Shown here piece by piece: positions 26,869 to 35,721 of a stretch of 64,000 nucleotides of DNA; position 1 is the first letter of the stretch, and the number at the start of each line of letters is the position of its first letter. A program made the position numbers and the translations under genes. This DNA comes from Chitinophaga sp. HK235. GTDB lineage: Bacteria; Bacteroidota; Bacteroidia; Chitinophagales; Chitinophagaceae. The notes under the pieces are model-generated. The model saw only the letters and a list, made by a program, of their open reading frames with translations, was not told the DNA's origin and did no database searches. The stretch is from assembly GCF_018255755.1 (NCBI RefSeq), contig NZ_CP073766.1, forward strand, positions 6,756,501-6,820,500, in the 5' to 3' direction.

Positions 26869-26910
26869 AAGGCGGCTGGCCCCTGACGAGTTGGGCACAG
26901 CCGCCTTTTT
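26869..26910 (+). terminator. Terminator of the fucosidase gene
   Basis: AAGGCGGCTG pairs with CAGCCGCCTT around a 19-base loop, followed by a T run. It lies 20 bases past the stop. Confidence 0.88.
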
Positions 26911-26954
26911 GTTAACGGTTTGAAAAAAAACTATAACTCCCAAAAAAAATTCGA

Positions 26955-26983
26955 TTGATTAAAAAGATATTGTTATAACTTTG
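26955..26983 (+). promoter_or_regulatory. Promoter of the arginine operon
   Basis: A -7 box TAACTTTG (26976-26983) matches TAnnTTTG exactly, and TTG at 26955-26957 stands 18 bases upstream as the -33 element. Transcription would begin near 26990, leaving a leader of about 275 bases before the first gene. Confidence 0.75.
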
Positions 26984-27036
26984 CGGATAATCTAAACTAA
27001 AGACAATATTTATAACAATTTAACGCTGAACTGAAG

Positions 27037-27153
27037 TTGGAAAAAATCGCAACTCATACCAACATAGCCGCATATCATCCCGCCTTACATAAAGGGGTAT
27101 ATTCTGTTGGGTTCAATGTCTTTAGATTCCTTTCCCGACGACCCAGGATTTGA
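27037..27153 (+). other. Possible arginine-rich leader peptide upstream of the arginine operon
   Basis: A 38-codon frame starts with TTG at 27037 and ends with TGA at 27151. Its last residues read VFRFLSRRPRI, so four of the codons between 27124 and 27147 are Arg (AGA, CGA, CGA, AGG). The stop overlaps the left arm of a hairpin (27152-27181, GATAGCG/CGCTATC), and a second, longer stem follows at 27188-27225. This is the arrangement expected of a translation-dependent attenuator, but the start codon is weak. An overlapping 33-codon ATG frame (27116-27217) without Arg is an alternative. Confidence 0.35.
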
Positions 27154-27265
27154 TAGCGCTTGTCATATAACAACCGCTATCGCGCCAGGACTCCCATTCC
27201 TGGTGATGTTCCAGTAATGGAAGTCTTCAATGTAGTTTATTGATTCACGATTTCAATTTTAAAAG

Positions 27266-28042
27266 TTGGAAAATCAGCATATCATCGTTAGGGTAGCTAC
27301 ACCTGACGATATACACTATTCAAAAACCATCACTGATGAGATGGAAGCGTCTGCAAAAGCGCGTGGAACTGGTATTGCCAAACGTTCTCCGTCGTATGTA
27401 GAGCTTAAAATGCAGGAGGGCAAAGCTGTAATTGCAGTGACCGACAACGGTGACTGGGTGGGCTTTTGTTATATAGAAGCCTGGGGACATGGAAAATTTG
27501 TAGCCAATTCCGGGTTGATCGTGAATCCTGCTTTCCGTGGGCATGGCGTAGCCAAAGCCATCAAAAAGAAAATTTTTGAACTGTCACGCGAAAAGTACCC
27601 CGAGTCTAAAATCTTCGGTCTTACTACAGGACTGGCCGTTATGAAAATCAACTCCGAACTGGGATATGAACCTGTTACTTATTCTGAGCTGACAGATGAT
27701 GAAGAGTTCTGGAAAGGCTGCCGTAGCTGTATCAATTTTGATATCCTCACCAGCAAACAACGGAAGAACTGTCTCTGTACTGCCATGCTCTACGATCCCG
27801 CTGAAAAACTGAAAGAAGCGGAAGAGCGTGCCATGGCTGATGCCAAAGCGAAAATGGAAGCACCTGTTAACCAACTCTCCGTGACGCCTGAAGGTCAGAT
27901 CCATCAGGAAAAAAAACGTCGTGGATTTAAAGGAAACATAAAGCTCTACGATCGCTGGTTAAGATTTAAAAGATTTGTTTTGCTGAACAGCAAAAAAGAA
28001 GGTGGTGCTACCGGAACAAGAAAAAAATTCTTCCTGTTCTAA
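27266..28042 (+). CDS. GNAT acyltransferase of arginine biosynthesis (N-acyl-glutamate synthase-like)
   Basis: The frame begins with TTG at 27266 (ENQHIIVRVATPDD after the initiator); no in-frame ATG gives a complete GNAT fold. The 258-residue protein has the acetyl-CoA-binding motif VNPAFRGHGVAKAIKKK (about residues 86-102) and a cysteine-containing segment FWKGCRSCINFDIL. As first gene of a complete arginine operon without argA or argJ, it probably makes the N-acylglutamate that enters the pathway. Whether the acyl group is acetyl or succinyl is not settled. The C-terminal 40 residues are basic. Confidence 0.82.
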   Translation: MENQHIIVRVATPDDIHYSKTITDEMEASAKARGTGIAKRSPSYVELKMQEGKAVIAVTDNGDWVGFCYIEAWGHGKFVANSGLIVNPAFRGHGVAKAIKKKIFELSREKYPESKIFGLTTGLAVMKINSELGYEPVTYSELTDDEEFWKGCRSCINFDILTSKQRKNCLCTAMLYDPAEKLKEAEERAMADAKAKMEAPVNQLSVTPEGQIHQEKKRRGFKGNIKLYDRWLRFKRFVLLNSKKEGGATGTRKKFFLF

Positions 28043-28097
28043 CCACTATATAATTGTCTGAAATATTTGTTCTGGAAATAAAAAATGATGTCGTAAA

Positions 28098-29288
28098 ATG
28101 AAAAAAGTAGTACTGGGATTCAGCGGAGGACTTGATACTTCCTATTGCGTTAAATATCTGACCAACGAAAAAGGATATGAGGTGCATTCGGTGATTGTAA
28201 ACACAGGTGGTTTTTCGGATGAAGAACTGCAGGAAATTGAGAAACGCGCTTATAACCTGGGCGTTAAGAGTCACAAGACTGTTAATGCGGTCCGATCCTA
28301 CTACGATGGCGTTATTAAATACCTGATCTTCGGTAACGTACTGAAAAATAATACCTATCCGTTGAGTGTAAGTGCTGAGCGTATGAGCCAGGCACTTGCC
28401 ATCGCGGAATATGTAAAGGAAGTGGGTGCAGATGCTGTAGCACACGGCAGCACTGGTGCCGGTAATGACCAGGTTCGTTTTGACATGGTGTTCCATATTA
28501 TGATCCCGAATGTGGAGATCATCACGCCTATCCGTGATATGAAACTGAGCCGTGAAGAAGAGATTACTTACCTGCGTTCCAAAGGTGTAGAAGTGAACTT
28601 CGAAAAGGCCATGTACTCTATCAACAAAGGCCTGTGGGGCACTTCCGTAGGTGGTAAGGAAACACTGACCTCCAACGGTATGCTGCCGGAAGAAGCCTGG
28701 CCTACACAGTTGACCAAACAAGGAGAAGAACAGGTAAAACTGACTTTTGAAAAAGGTGAACTGATTGGTATCAATGACCAAAAATTCTCACATCCTACAG
28801 AAGCGATTCAATATTTACAAACGATTGCCGGTCCGTTTGCCATCGGCCGTGATATTCACGTTGGCGATACCATCATCGGTATCAAAGGCCGTGTAGGCTT
28901 TGAAGCCGCTGCTCCGATGGTGATCATCAAAGCACACCACGCCCTCGAAAAACATGTGCTCACCAAATGGCAGCTGACCTGGAAAGACCAGCTGGCACAG
29001 TTTTACGGTAACTGGATGCACGAAGGTCAGATTATGGACCCTGTAATGCGTGACATCGAAGCTTTCCTGCAACATACTCAGGAAAACGTTTCCGGTGAAG
29101 TATTTGTAACCCTGATGCCTTACCGCTTCCAGGTTACCGGTATCCAATCTCCATACGATCTGATGAGCAGCAAGTTTGGTAAATACGGTGAGATGAACAG
29201 CGGCTGGAGCGGTGATGATGTAAGAGGCTTCAGCAAAATCTTCGGTAACCAGACTATGATCTGGCATCAGGTTAAACAATCTATCTAA
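28098..29288 (+). CDS. argG: Argininosuccinate synthase
   Basis: ArgG joins citrulline and aspartate with ATP. The 396-residue protein begins KKVVLGFSGGLDTSYCVKYL, holding the PP-loop SGGLDTS, and contains AHGSTGAGNDQVRFD. The typical YSINKGLWGTSVGGKE follows, although the enzyme's usual IDRNLWG is changed to INKGLWG. The length is normal. The next gene, argC, starts 15 bases after the stop. Confidence 0.95.
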   Translation: MKKVVLGFSGGLDTSYCVKYLTNEKGYEVHSVIVNTGGFSDEELQEIEKRAYNLGVKSHKTVNAVRSYYDGVIKYLIFGNVLKNNTYPLSVSAERMSQALAIAEYVKEVGADAVAHGSTGAGNDQVRFDMVFHIMIPNVEIITPIRDMKLSREEEITYLRSKGVEVNFEKAMYSINKGLWGTSVGGKETLTSNGMLPEEAWPTQLTKQGEEQVKLTFEKGELIGINDQKFSHPTEAIQYLQTIAGPFAIGRDIHVGDTIIGIKGRVGFEAAAPMVIIKAHHALEKHVLTKWQLTWKDQLAQFYGNWMHEGQIMDPVMRDIEAFLQHTQENVSGEVFVTLMPYRFQVTGIQSPYDLMSSKFGKYGEMNSGWSGDDVRGFSKIFGNQTMIWHQVKQSI

Positions 29289-29303
29289 ACAAGTATTCAC
29301 GAC

Positions 29304-30287
29304 ATGGCAAATGATAAAAAGATAAGGGCAGGAATCGTTGGAGGGGCTGGCTATACGGGCGGTGAGATGATCCGGCTTTTATTAAACCATCCGGATGTGT
29401 CTATTTCGTTTGTGCACAGCCGTAGTAACGCAGGCAATCCTTTGTATGCAGTACATGCCGACCTATTGGGTGAAACTGAGCGGTCTTTCACCGCTGAACT
29501 GAGCAATGATATTGATGTGATGTTCCTGTGTCTGGGGCATGGTGAATCCAGGAAATTCCTGGAAGCAACGCCAGTGGCTCCGCATGTGAAAATAATTGAT
29601 CTGAGCCAGGATTTTCGTTTAGGCGAAAGCGTTGGAGAAAGGGAGTTCGTATACGGACTGCCGGAGCTGCAGCGGGAGAAAATCAAAACGGCCAGCAATA
29701 TCGCCAATCCAGGTTGTTTTGCTACTGCTATCCAGTTGGGCATTCTGCCGCTGGCCAAAGCAGGTCTGCTGAAAGAAGTACATACCACCGGCATCACCGG
29801 TTCCACCGGCGCCGGCCAGAGTCTGCAGGCTACTTCCCATTTTACCTGGAGAGCCAACAACATGTCTACCTATAAAGTACTCAACCACCAGCACCTGAAG
29901 GAAATCCGACGAAGCCTGCAGCAGCTGCAGCCTGGCTTCGCAGAGGAAGTGAACTTTGTTCCGGTACGCGGCGATTTCCCCAGAGGTATCTGGGTAACGT
30001 CTTACCTGCAAAGCGACCTGACGCTGGAAGCAGCAGTACAGCTGTATAAAGACTTCTACGCCGGTCATCCTTTTACGCATGTCAGCGAAAAACAGATAGA
30101 CCTGAAGCAGGTAGTCAATACCAACAAGGTGTTGATACAACTGGAGAAAGTGGGCAACAAACTGGTGATCCACTCTATCGAGGACAATCTGCTGAAAGGC
30201 GCTTCCGGTCAGGCTGTGCAGAATATGAACATCATGTGCGGACTGGATGAAACGGCCGGACTTAAACTGAAGTCCATCGTGTTTTAA
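29304..30287 (+). CDS. argC: N-acyl-gamma-glutamyl-phosphate reductase
   Basis: ArgC reduces the acyl-glutamyl phosphate to the semialdehyde with NADPH. The 327-residue protein opens with GIVGGAGYTGGEMIRLL and has the active-site Cys in NPGCFATAIQLGILPL. HFTWRANNMSTYKVLNHQH and VPVRGDFPRGIWVT are also typical. It lies between argG and argD in the operon. Confidence 0.95.
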   Translation: MANDKKIRAGIVGGAGYTGGEMIRLLLNHPDVSISFVHSRSNAGNPLYAVHADLLGETERSFTAELSNDIDVMFLCLGHGESRKFLEATPVAPHVKIIDLSQDFRLGESVGEREFVYGLPELQREKIKTASNIANPGCFATAIQLGILPLAKAGLLKEVHTTGITGSTGAGQSLQATSHFTWRANNMSTYKVLNHQHLKEIRRSLQQLQPGFAEEVNFVPVRGDFPRGIWVTSYLQSDLTLEAAVQLYKDFYAGHPFTHVSEKQIDLKQVVNTNKVLIQLEKVGNKLVIHSIEDNLLKGASGQAVQNMNIMCGLDETAGLKLKSIVF

Positions 30288-30320
30288 CCGTTTTGATCAT
30301 TTTCAATTTTACATCACATC

Positions 30321-31445
30321 ATGAAACTTTTCGACGTTTATCCCGTAAACGACATCATCATAGATAAAGCTGCCGGTTCCAATGTATGGGACGATAAAGG
30401 CAATGAATACCTGGATCTGTACGGCGGCCATGCCGTGATCTCTATTGGTCATACCCATCCGCATTATGTAAAACGTTTGACCGACCAGCTGCATAAAGTA
30501 GGCTTCTATTCCAACTCCGTGAAGATGCCTTTGCAGGAAGAGCTGGCAGCTCTCCTGGGCAAGGTTTCCGGTAAAACAGACTATCAGCTGTTTTTGTGCA
30601 ACTCCGGTGCGGAAGCCAATGAAAACGCACTGAAGCTGGCTTCTTTCTATAATGGTAAAAAGAAAGTAATCGCTTTCCGCAAATCCTTCCACGGCAGAAC
30701 TTCCCTGGCGGTAGCAGCTACCGACAATCCGAAGATCGTAGCGCCGGTGAATGAAACCGAAAACATAGTGTTTCTGCCATGGGCCGACGAAGCCGCGCTG
30801 GAAGAAGCTTTCAAACAACATGAGGTATCTTCTGTTATTATAGAGGGTATACAGGGAGTAGGTGGCATCAATGTGGCCAGCGAATCCTTCCTCCGTAAGA
30901 TCCGGACTTTGTGCGATGCACATAACGCTGTGTTTATCGCGGATTCCGTGCAATGCGGTTATGGCAGGAGCGGTAAATTTTTCTCCCATGATTTTGCGGG
31001 TGTAGATGCTGACATCTATTCTATGGCAAAAGGTATGGGCAATGGTTTCCCGATAGGTGGCATTATCATCTCCCCTAAATTCAAACCGGTATACGGCATG
31101 CTGGGCACCACCTTTGGCGGTAACCACCTGGCTTGTGCAGCAGCACTGGCGGTGCTGGAAGTGATCGAAAGCGAAAAGCTGATCGACAACGCTGCTGCCG
31201 TAGGCAACTACCTGATGACAGAACTGAAAAAATTCTCTCAGGTAAAAGAAGTGAGAGGTCGTGGGCTCATGATCGGCATTGAGATGCCGGAAGAGCTGGC
31301 TCATGTAAGGAAAAACCTGCTGGGCGTACACAAAATCTTCACCGGTGAGGCGAAACCCAACGTAATCAGGTTGCTGCCATCTCTGGCACTGACCCAGGCA
31401 CATGCAGATCAGTTTTTGGAAGCGTTTAGAAAAGAAGTCAAATAG
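30321..31445 (+). CDS. argD: Acylornithine aminotransferase
   Basis: This class-III PLP aminotransferase makes N-acylornithine. In 374 residues it shows LYGGHAVISIGHTHP, the CNSGAEANENALKLA phosphate-cup motif, ADSVQCGYGRSG and the Schiff-base Lys 237 in SMAKGMGNGFPIGG. The DEVQ motif usual in this family reads DSVQ here. The gene starts 33 bases after argC and ends five bases before argF'. Confidence 0.94.
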   Translation: MKLFDVYPVNDIIIDKAAGSNVWDDKGNEYLDLYGGHAVISIGHTHPHYVKRLTDQLHKVGFYSNSVKMPLQEELAALLGKVSGKTDYQLFLCNSGAEANENALKLASFYNGKKKVIAFRKSFHGRTSLAVAATDNPKIVAPVNETENIVFLPWADEAALEEAFKQHEVSSVIIEGIQGVGGINVASESFLRKIRTLCDAHNAVFIADSVQCGYGRSGKFFSHDFAGVDADIYSMAKGMGNGFPIGGIIISPKFKPVYGMLGTTFGGNHLACAAALAVLEVIESEKLIDNAAAVGNYLMTELKKFSQVKEVRGRGLMIGIEMPEELAHVRKNLLGVHKIFTGEAKPNVIRLLPSLALTQAHADQFLEAFRKEVK

Positions 31446-31450
31446 CAATA

Positions 31451-32401
31451 ATGAAGCAATTTATTTCAACAGCAGATGTTCCCAGTGTCCCGCGTTTGGT
31501 GGACATTGCCATGAACTACAAGAAAGATCCTTTCAGGGATAAGGAATTAGGAAAGAACAAAACGTTAGGAATGATTTTCCTGAATCCCAGTTTGCGAACA
31601 CGATTAAGTACACAGGTAGCTGCTAAAAACCTGGGTATGGATGCTGTAGTGTTTAACATCGACAAGGAAGGATGGGCGCTGGAAATGAATGATGGCGTAG
31701 TGATGAATGGCAATACCACCGAGCACGTTAAAGAAGCTGCGGCTGTTATGGGACAGTATTTTGACATTCTGGCCATCCGTACTTTCCCTGGGTTGAAAAA
31801 TAAAGAAGAAGATTATACCGAGAAATATATCAATCAGTTCATTAAATATGCCGGCGTACCGGTAGTGAGCCTGGAAAGTGCCACCCTGCATCCTTTGCAG
31901 AGCCTTACCGATGTGATCACCATCCGCGAAAACTGGCAGCAGGCCCGCAAACCTAAAGTGGTGATGACCTGGGCTCCGCATGTGAAAGCATTGCCACAGG
32001 CGGTTCCCAACTCTTTCGCCCAGTGGATGAATGCCTGGGGTGAAACAGATTTTGTGATCACTCATCCGGAAGGATATGAGCTGGATGAAAAATTCTCCGG
32101 TAACGCCCGTATCGAATACAACCAGGATAAAGCACTGGAAGATGCTGACTTCGTATATGTGAAGAACTGGTCTTCGTATAGTGATTACGGTAAGATCACC
32201 TGCACAGACAGCAATTGGATGGTGACCAACGATAAACTTAAAAATACCAATGCTGCCAAGGTAATGCACTGCCTGCCTGTAAGAAGGAATGTGGTGATTG
32301 CAGACGAAGTACTGGACGGACCTAACTCCATCGTGATACAGGAAGCCGGCAACCGCGTATGGGCTGCCCAGGCAGTATTGAGTGAAATATTGAAAGGATA
32401 A
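31451..32401 (+). CDS. argF': N-acylornithine carbamoyltransferase (ArgF'), probably succinylornithine type
   Basis: The 316-residue enzyme carries the carbamoyl-phosphate motif NPSLRTRLSTQ (45-55), HPLQSLTD and HCLPVRRN, as in the acylornithine transcarbamylases of Bacteroidota and Xanthomonas rather than ornithine-specific ArgF. From memory of the B. fragilis and X. campestris enzymes, position 90-92 sets specificity: Pro for succinyl, Glu for acetyl. Here NGNTTEHV places Thr at residue 90, which fits the small-residue succinylornithine type better (inference). It is followed by argB with one base between. Confidence 0.9.
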   Translation: MKQFISTADVPSVPRLVDIAMNYKKDPFRDKELGKNKTLGMIFLNPSLRTRLSTQVAAKNLGMDAVVFNIDKEGWALEMNDGVVMNGNTTEHVKEAAAVMGQYFDILAIRTFPGLKNKEEDYTEKYINQFIKYAGVPVVSLESATLHPLQSLTDVITIRENWQQARKPKVVMTWAPHVKALPQAVPNSFAQWMNAWGETDFVITHPEGYELDEKFSGNARIEYNQDKALEDADFVYVKNWSSYSDYGKITCTDSNWMVTNDKLKNTNAAKVMHCLPVRRNVVIADEVLDGPNSIVIQEAGNRVWAAQAVLSEILKG

Positions 32402-32402
32402 T

Positions 32403-33191
32403 ATGATTGATCTGTTTATTATAAAAGTAGGCGGAAACGTTATCGACAATCCGGTATTGTTGCAGGCTTTCCTGGAAAAGTTTGCAGCAATACCCGGTAA
32501 AAAGATACTGATACATGGTGGCGGTAAAATCGCCACCCGTATCGGCGATCAGCTGGGTATACAGTCTAATTATGTAGATGGCAGACGTATCACAGATGCG
32601 GCCACTATCGATGTAGTAACGATGGTATACGGAGGTCTGGTAAACAAGCAGCTGGTAGCCAAACTGCAGGCCTCCCACTGTAATGCCATCGGCCTCACCG
32701 GCGCTGATGCCAATATCATCCCTGCCACCAAAAGGCCTGTAAAGGAAATCGACTATGGTTTTGTAGGTGATGTAAAACCGGAAATGCTGCAGGTCGCTCC
32801 GCTGAAAGCGTTGCTGGAAGCAGGCGTTACGCCGGTGTTTGCACCACTCACCCATGATGGCAAAGGGCAGATACTCAACACTAATGCAGATACTATTGCC
32901 GCCTCTCTGGCTATTGCATTGTCTGCCAGCTATCAGGTAAGACTGATCTACTGCTTCGAAAAGAAAGGTGTATTACGCGATCCTTCTGATGATAATGCAG
33001 TGATCCATCTCATCAACAAAGAAATTTATCAGCAACTGCTGGAAGAAAAAATACTCACAGACGGCATACTGCCCAAGTTGCAAAACGCCTTCTCCGCCAT
33101 CGAAAATGGTGTGAAAGAAGTGCTGATAGGACACGCAGACGACGTGCTGAGCAACACAACCGATACGGTGGCAGGCACCTTAATATGCTAA
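32403..33191 (+). CDS. argB: Acylglutamate kinase
   Basis: ArgB phosphorylates the acylglutamate in the second step of the pathway. The 262-residue amino acid kinase-fold protein begins LFIIKVGGNVIDN and has HGGGKIATRIGDQLG, GLTGADANII and LNTNADTIAASLA. It lacks the N-terminal helix of arginine-inhibited hexameric forms, so feedback by arginine is less likely here. It begins one base after the argF' stop. Confidence 0.94.
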   Translation: MIDLFIIKVGGNVIDNPVLLQAFLEKFAAIPGKKILIHGGGKIATRIGDQLGIQSNYVDGRRITDAATIDVVTMVYGGLVNKQLVAKLQASHCNAIGLTGADANIIPATKRPVKEIDYGFVGDVKPEMLQVAPLKALLEAGVTPVFAPLTHDGKGQILNTNADTIAASLAIALSASYQVRLIYCFEKKGVLRDPSDDNAVIHLINKEIYQQLLEEKILTDGILPKLQNAFSAIENGVKEVLIGHADDVLSNTTDTVAGTLIC

Positions 33192-33194
33192 TCT

Positions 33195-34259
33195 ATGTGG
33201 AACGAAAAACTATACGACGTGGCAGTGGCGCTGTTGAAACAGCTCATCGCCACGCCTTCCATCAGCCGGGAGGAAGACGGCACCGCACAAATGATCAGTG
33301 ACTTCCTGACCGCCATGGAGATACCGCATGAACGGCATCTCAACAATATATGGGCCTACAACAAACACTTCGATCCGGCCAAACGCAACATACTCCTCAA
33401 CTCCCATCACGATACTGTAAAGCCCAATCCACAATATACCCGCGACCCTTTCAGTCCGGATGTGGAAGACGGCAAACTCTTTGGCCTCGGCAGCAATGAT
33501 GCCGGCGGTTGCCTCGTCAGCCTCATTGCCTCTTTCCTACATTTTTATCATCGTACTGACCTGACATACAACATCATCCTCTCGGCCACTGCTGAAGAGG
33601 AAATCAGCGGCGCCAACGGTGTTGAGAGCATCCTCTCCCAACTACCGGCCATTGATTTTGCGATCGTAGGTGAGCCAACCCAGACTCAACTGGCCATCGC
33701 AGAAAAAGGGCTGATGGTGCTGGACTGCACCAGCTATGGTAAAGCAGGCCACGCTGCCAGAGAAGAAGGTGAGAACGCACTGTACAAGGCATTGCCTGAT
33801 CTCAACTGGTTCCGCGATTACCGTTACCCTAAAGTGTCTGACACCCTGGGTCCGGTAAAGATGAGCGTTACCGTGATACAGACATCCAATAAAGCACACA
33901 ACGTAGTACCGGCAGACTGCAGCTTTGTAGTAGACGTGCGCGCTACCGACCAGTACACACTGGAAGAACTGCTGGAGATCATCCAGGCTAACGTGAGCTG
34001 CGAAGTAAAACCACGTTCCATGCGTATGCGTCCTTCCTTCATTCCGATGGACCATCCGTTTGTTCAGGCAGGCATCTCCGTAGGAAAAACCTGCTATGGT
34101 TCTCCTACCACTTCAGACCAGGCGCTGATACCCGCCACCTCCGTGAAAATGGGCCCTGGCGATTCTGCCCGTTCACACACGGCAAATGAATATATCTACC
34201 TGGAAGAGATCCGTGAGGGTATCGGTAGTTATATACAGTTGCTTGAAATGATACAGTAG
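33195..34259 (+). CDS. argE: M20-family deacylase, acylornithine/acylcitrulline deacylase
   Basis: The 354-residue zinc hydrolase has the metal-binding segments LLNSHHDTVKPN (His, Asp) and FGLGSNDAGGCL, the general-base pair TAEEEISGANG, and a late GPGDSARSHTANEY. In a pathway with ArgF' its natural substrate would be N-acyl-citrulline rather than N-acylornithine (inference from pathway logic). It starts three bases after argB. Confidence 0.9.
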   Translation: MWNEKLYDVAVALLKQLIATPSISREEDGTAQMISDFLTAMEIPHERHLNNIWAYNKHFDPAKRNILLNSHHDTVKPNPQYTRDPFSPDVEDGKLFGLGSNDAGGCLVSLIASFLHFYHRTDLTYNIILSATAEEEISGANGVESILSQLPAIDFAIVGEPTQTQLAIAEKGLMVLDCTSYGKAGHAAREEGENALYKALPDLNWFRDYRYPKVSDTLGPVKMSVTVIQTSNKAHNVVPADCSFVVDVRATDQYTLEELLEIIQANVSCEVKPRSMRMRPSFIPMDHPFVQAGISVGKTCYGSPTTSDQALIPATSVKMGPGDSARSHTANEYIYLEEIREGIGSYIQLLEMIQ

Positions 34260-34304
34260 TTAATCACGCAAAGACATAAAACCTTTGCGAGTAAAAATAA
34301 TTTT

Positions 34305-35639
34305 ATGAAACTGTGGCAAAAAGATAAAGCATCCCTGGATGCTGTTGAGAAATTCACGGTAGGAAAAGATCGTGAAATGGATGCTTTCCTGGCACCGTTT
34401 GACGTGCTGGGCTCTATGGCCCACATCACCATGCTGCAAAGCATCGGCCTGCTGGAAGCAGAAGAGCTGACTGTATTAAAGCAGGAACTGAAAAACATAT
34501 ACAAAGATATACAGGACGGTAACTTCGTGCTGGAAGACGGCGTAGAAGATATTCACTCTCAGGTGGAACTGCTGCTCACCCGTCGTTTGGGCGAAGTAGG
34601 CAAGAAAATTCATAGTGGCCGCTCCCGCAATGATCAGGTTTTAGTGGACCTGAAACTCTTCCTGCGTCACGAACTGGAGGTAATGGTCAGCTCCGTGAAA
34701 GCGTTGTTTGATCTGTTGCAACAGAAAAGCGAACAATATAAAAAACACCTGATCCCTGGTTATACTCATCTGCAGATCGCTATGCCTTCCTCTTTCGGGC
34801 TGTGGTTTGGCGCTTATGCAGAAAGCCTGGTAGACGACCTCACCATGTTGCAGGGCGCTTACCGGGTGGTGAATAAAAACCCGCTGGGCTCTGCTGCCGG
34901 TTATGGTTCTTCGTTCCCCCTTGACCGTGAGATGACCACCCGTCTGCTCGGTTTCGAGTCACTCAACTACAACGTTGTATACGCTCAGATGGGCCGCGGT
35001 AAAACGGAAAAGATCGTTGCCTTTGCACTGGCCGGTATCGCTGCCACCATCGCCAAAATGGCCATGGACGCCTGCTTGTTCATGAACCAGAACTTCGGCT
35101 TCATCAGTTTCCCGGATGAACTGACTACCGGCTCCAGCATCATGCCGCATAAAAAGAACCCGGACGTATGGGAACTGATCCGCTCTCATGGCAATAAAAT
35201 ACAGGCACTGCCCAATGAAATCGCCATGATGATCACCAACCTGCCTTCCGGCTACCACCGCGACCTGCAGCTGTTGAAAGAGAACCTGTTCCCCGCCTTC
35301 CATACACTGCGCGACTGCATAGACATGAGCCGCCTCATGCTGGAAAACATCCGCATCAAAGAGAATATCCTCGATGATGAAAAATACCAATACCTGTTCA
35401 GCGTAGAAGTGGTGAACAACCTGGTTCTCCAGGGTACTCCTTTCCGAGAAGCATACAAACAGGTAGGCATGGATATCGAACACGGTACCTTTGCACCATC
35501 AAAAGAAGTGAACCATACCCATGCCGGTAGTATCGGCAACCTCTGCACCGCGCAGATCGCTGCCCAGATGGACCAGGTGATTAAAGGGTTTCCTTTTGAA
35601 GCTGTAGATAAGGCGATTCAGCAGCTGTTGAATAGTTAA
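34305..35639 (+). CDS. argH: Argininosuccinate lyase
   Basis: ArgH splits argininosuccinate into arginine and fumarate. The 444-residue protein has HSGRSRNDQVLVDLKLFLR, GYTHLQIAMPSSFG and the fumarase-family signature GSSIMPHKKNPDVWE. It is the last gene of the operon and is followed by a strong terminator. Confidence 0.95.
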   Translation: MKLWQKDKASLDAVEKFTVGKDREMDAFLAPFDVLGSMAHITMLQSIGLLEAEELTVLKQELKNIYKDIQDGNFVLEDGVEDIHSQVELLLTRRLGEVGKKIHSGRSRNDQVLVDLKLFLRHELEVMVSSVKALFDLLQQKSEQYKKHLIPGYTHLQIAMPSSFGLWFGAYAESLVDDLTMLQGAYRVVNKNPLGSAAGYGSSFPLDREMTTRLLGFESLNYNVVYAQMGRGKTEKIVAFALAGIAATIAKMAMDACLFMNQNFGFISFPDELTTGSSIMPHKKNPDVWELIRSHGNKIQALPNEIAMMITNLPSGYHRDLQLLKENLFPAFHTLRDCIDMSRLMLENIRIKENILDDEKYQYLFSVEVVNNLVLQGTPFREAYKQVGMDIEHGTFAPSKEVNHTHAGSIGNLCTAQIAAQMDQVIKGFPFEAVDKAIQQLLNS

Positions 35640-35665
35640 TTACTTTATCAAGATCGGTATAATAG

Positions 35666-35694
35666 AGCCCTTCGCATACAGCGAAGGGCTTTTT
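35666..35694 (+). terminator. Terminator of the arginine operon
   Basis: AGCCCTTCGC pairs perfectly with GCGAAGGGCT around a 5-base loop, followed by a T run. It lies 27 bases past argH. Confidence 0.92.
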
Positions 35695-35721
35695 GTTTAT
35701 ATTGAGGTCAATAAATTTCAA

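Noticed and set aside
27116..27217. 33-codon ATG frame in the arginine leader as a gene
   Set aside because: It overlaps the Arg-rich frame and the hairpins and has no family-like features. It is kept only as an alternative reading of the leader.
30309..31448. 379-codon open frame on the minus strand
   Set aside because: It is antisense to argD in a tightly packed operon, with no recognisable family features.
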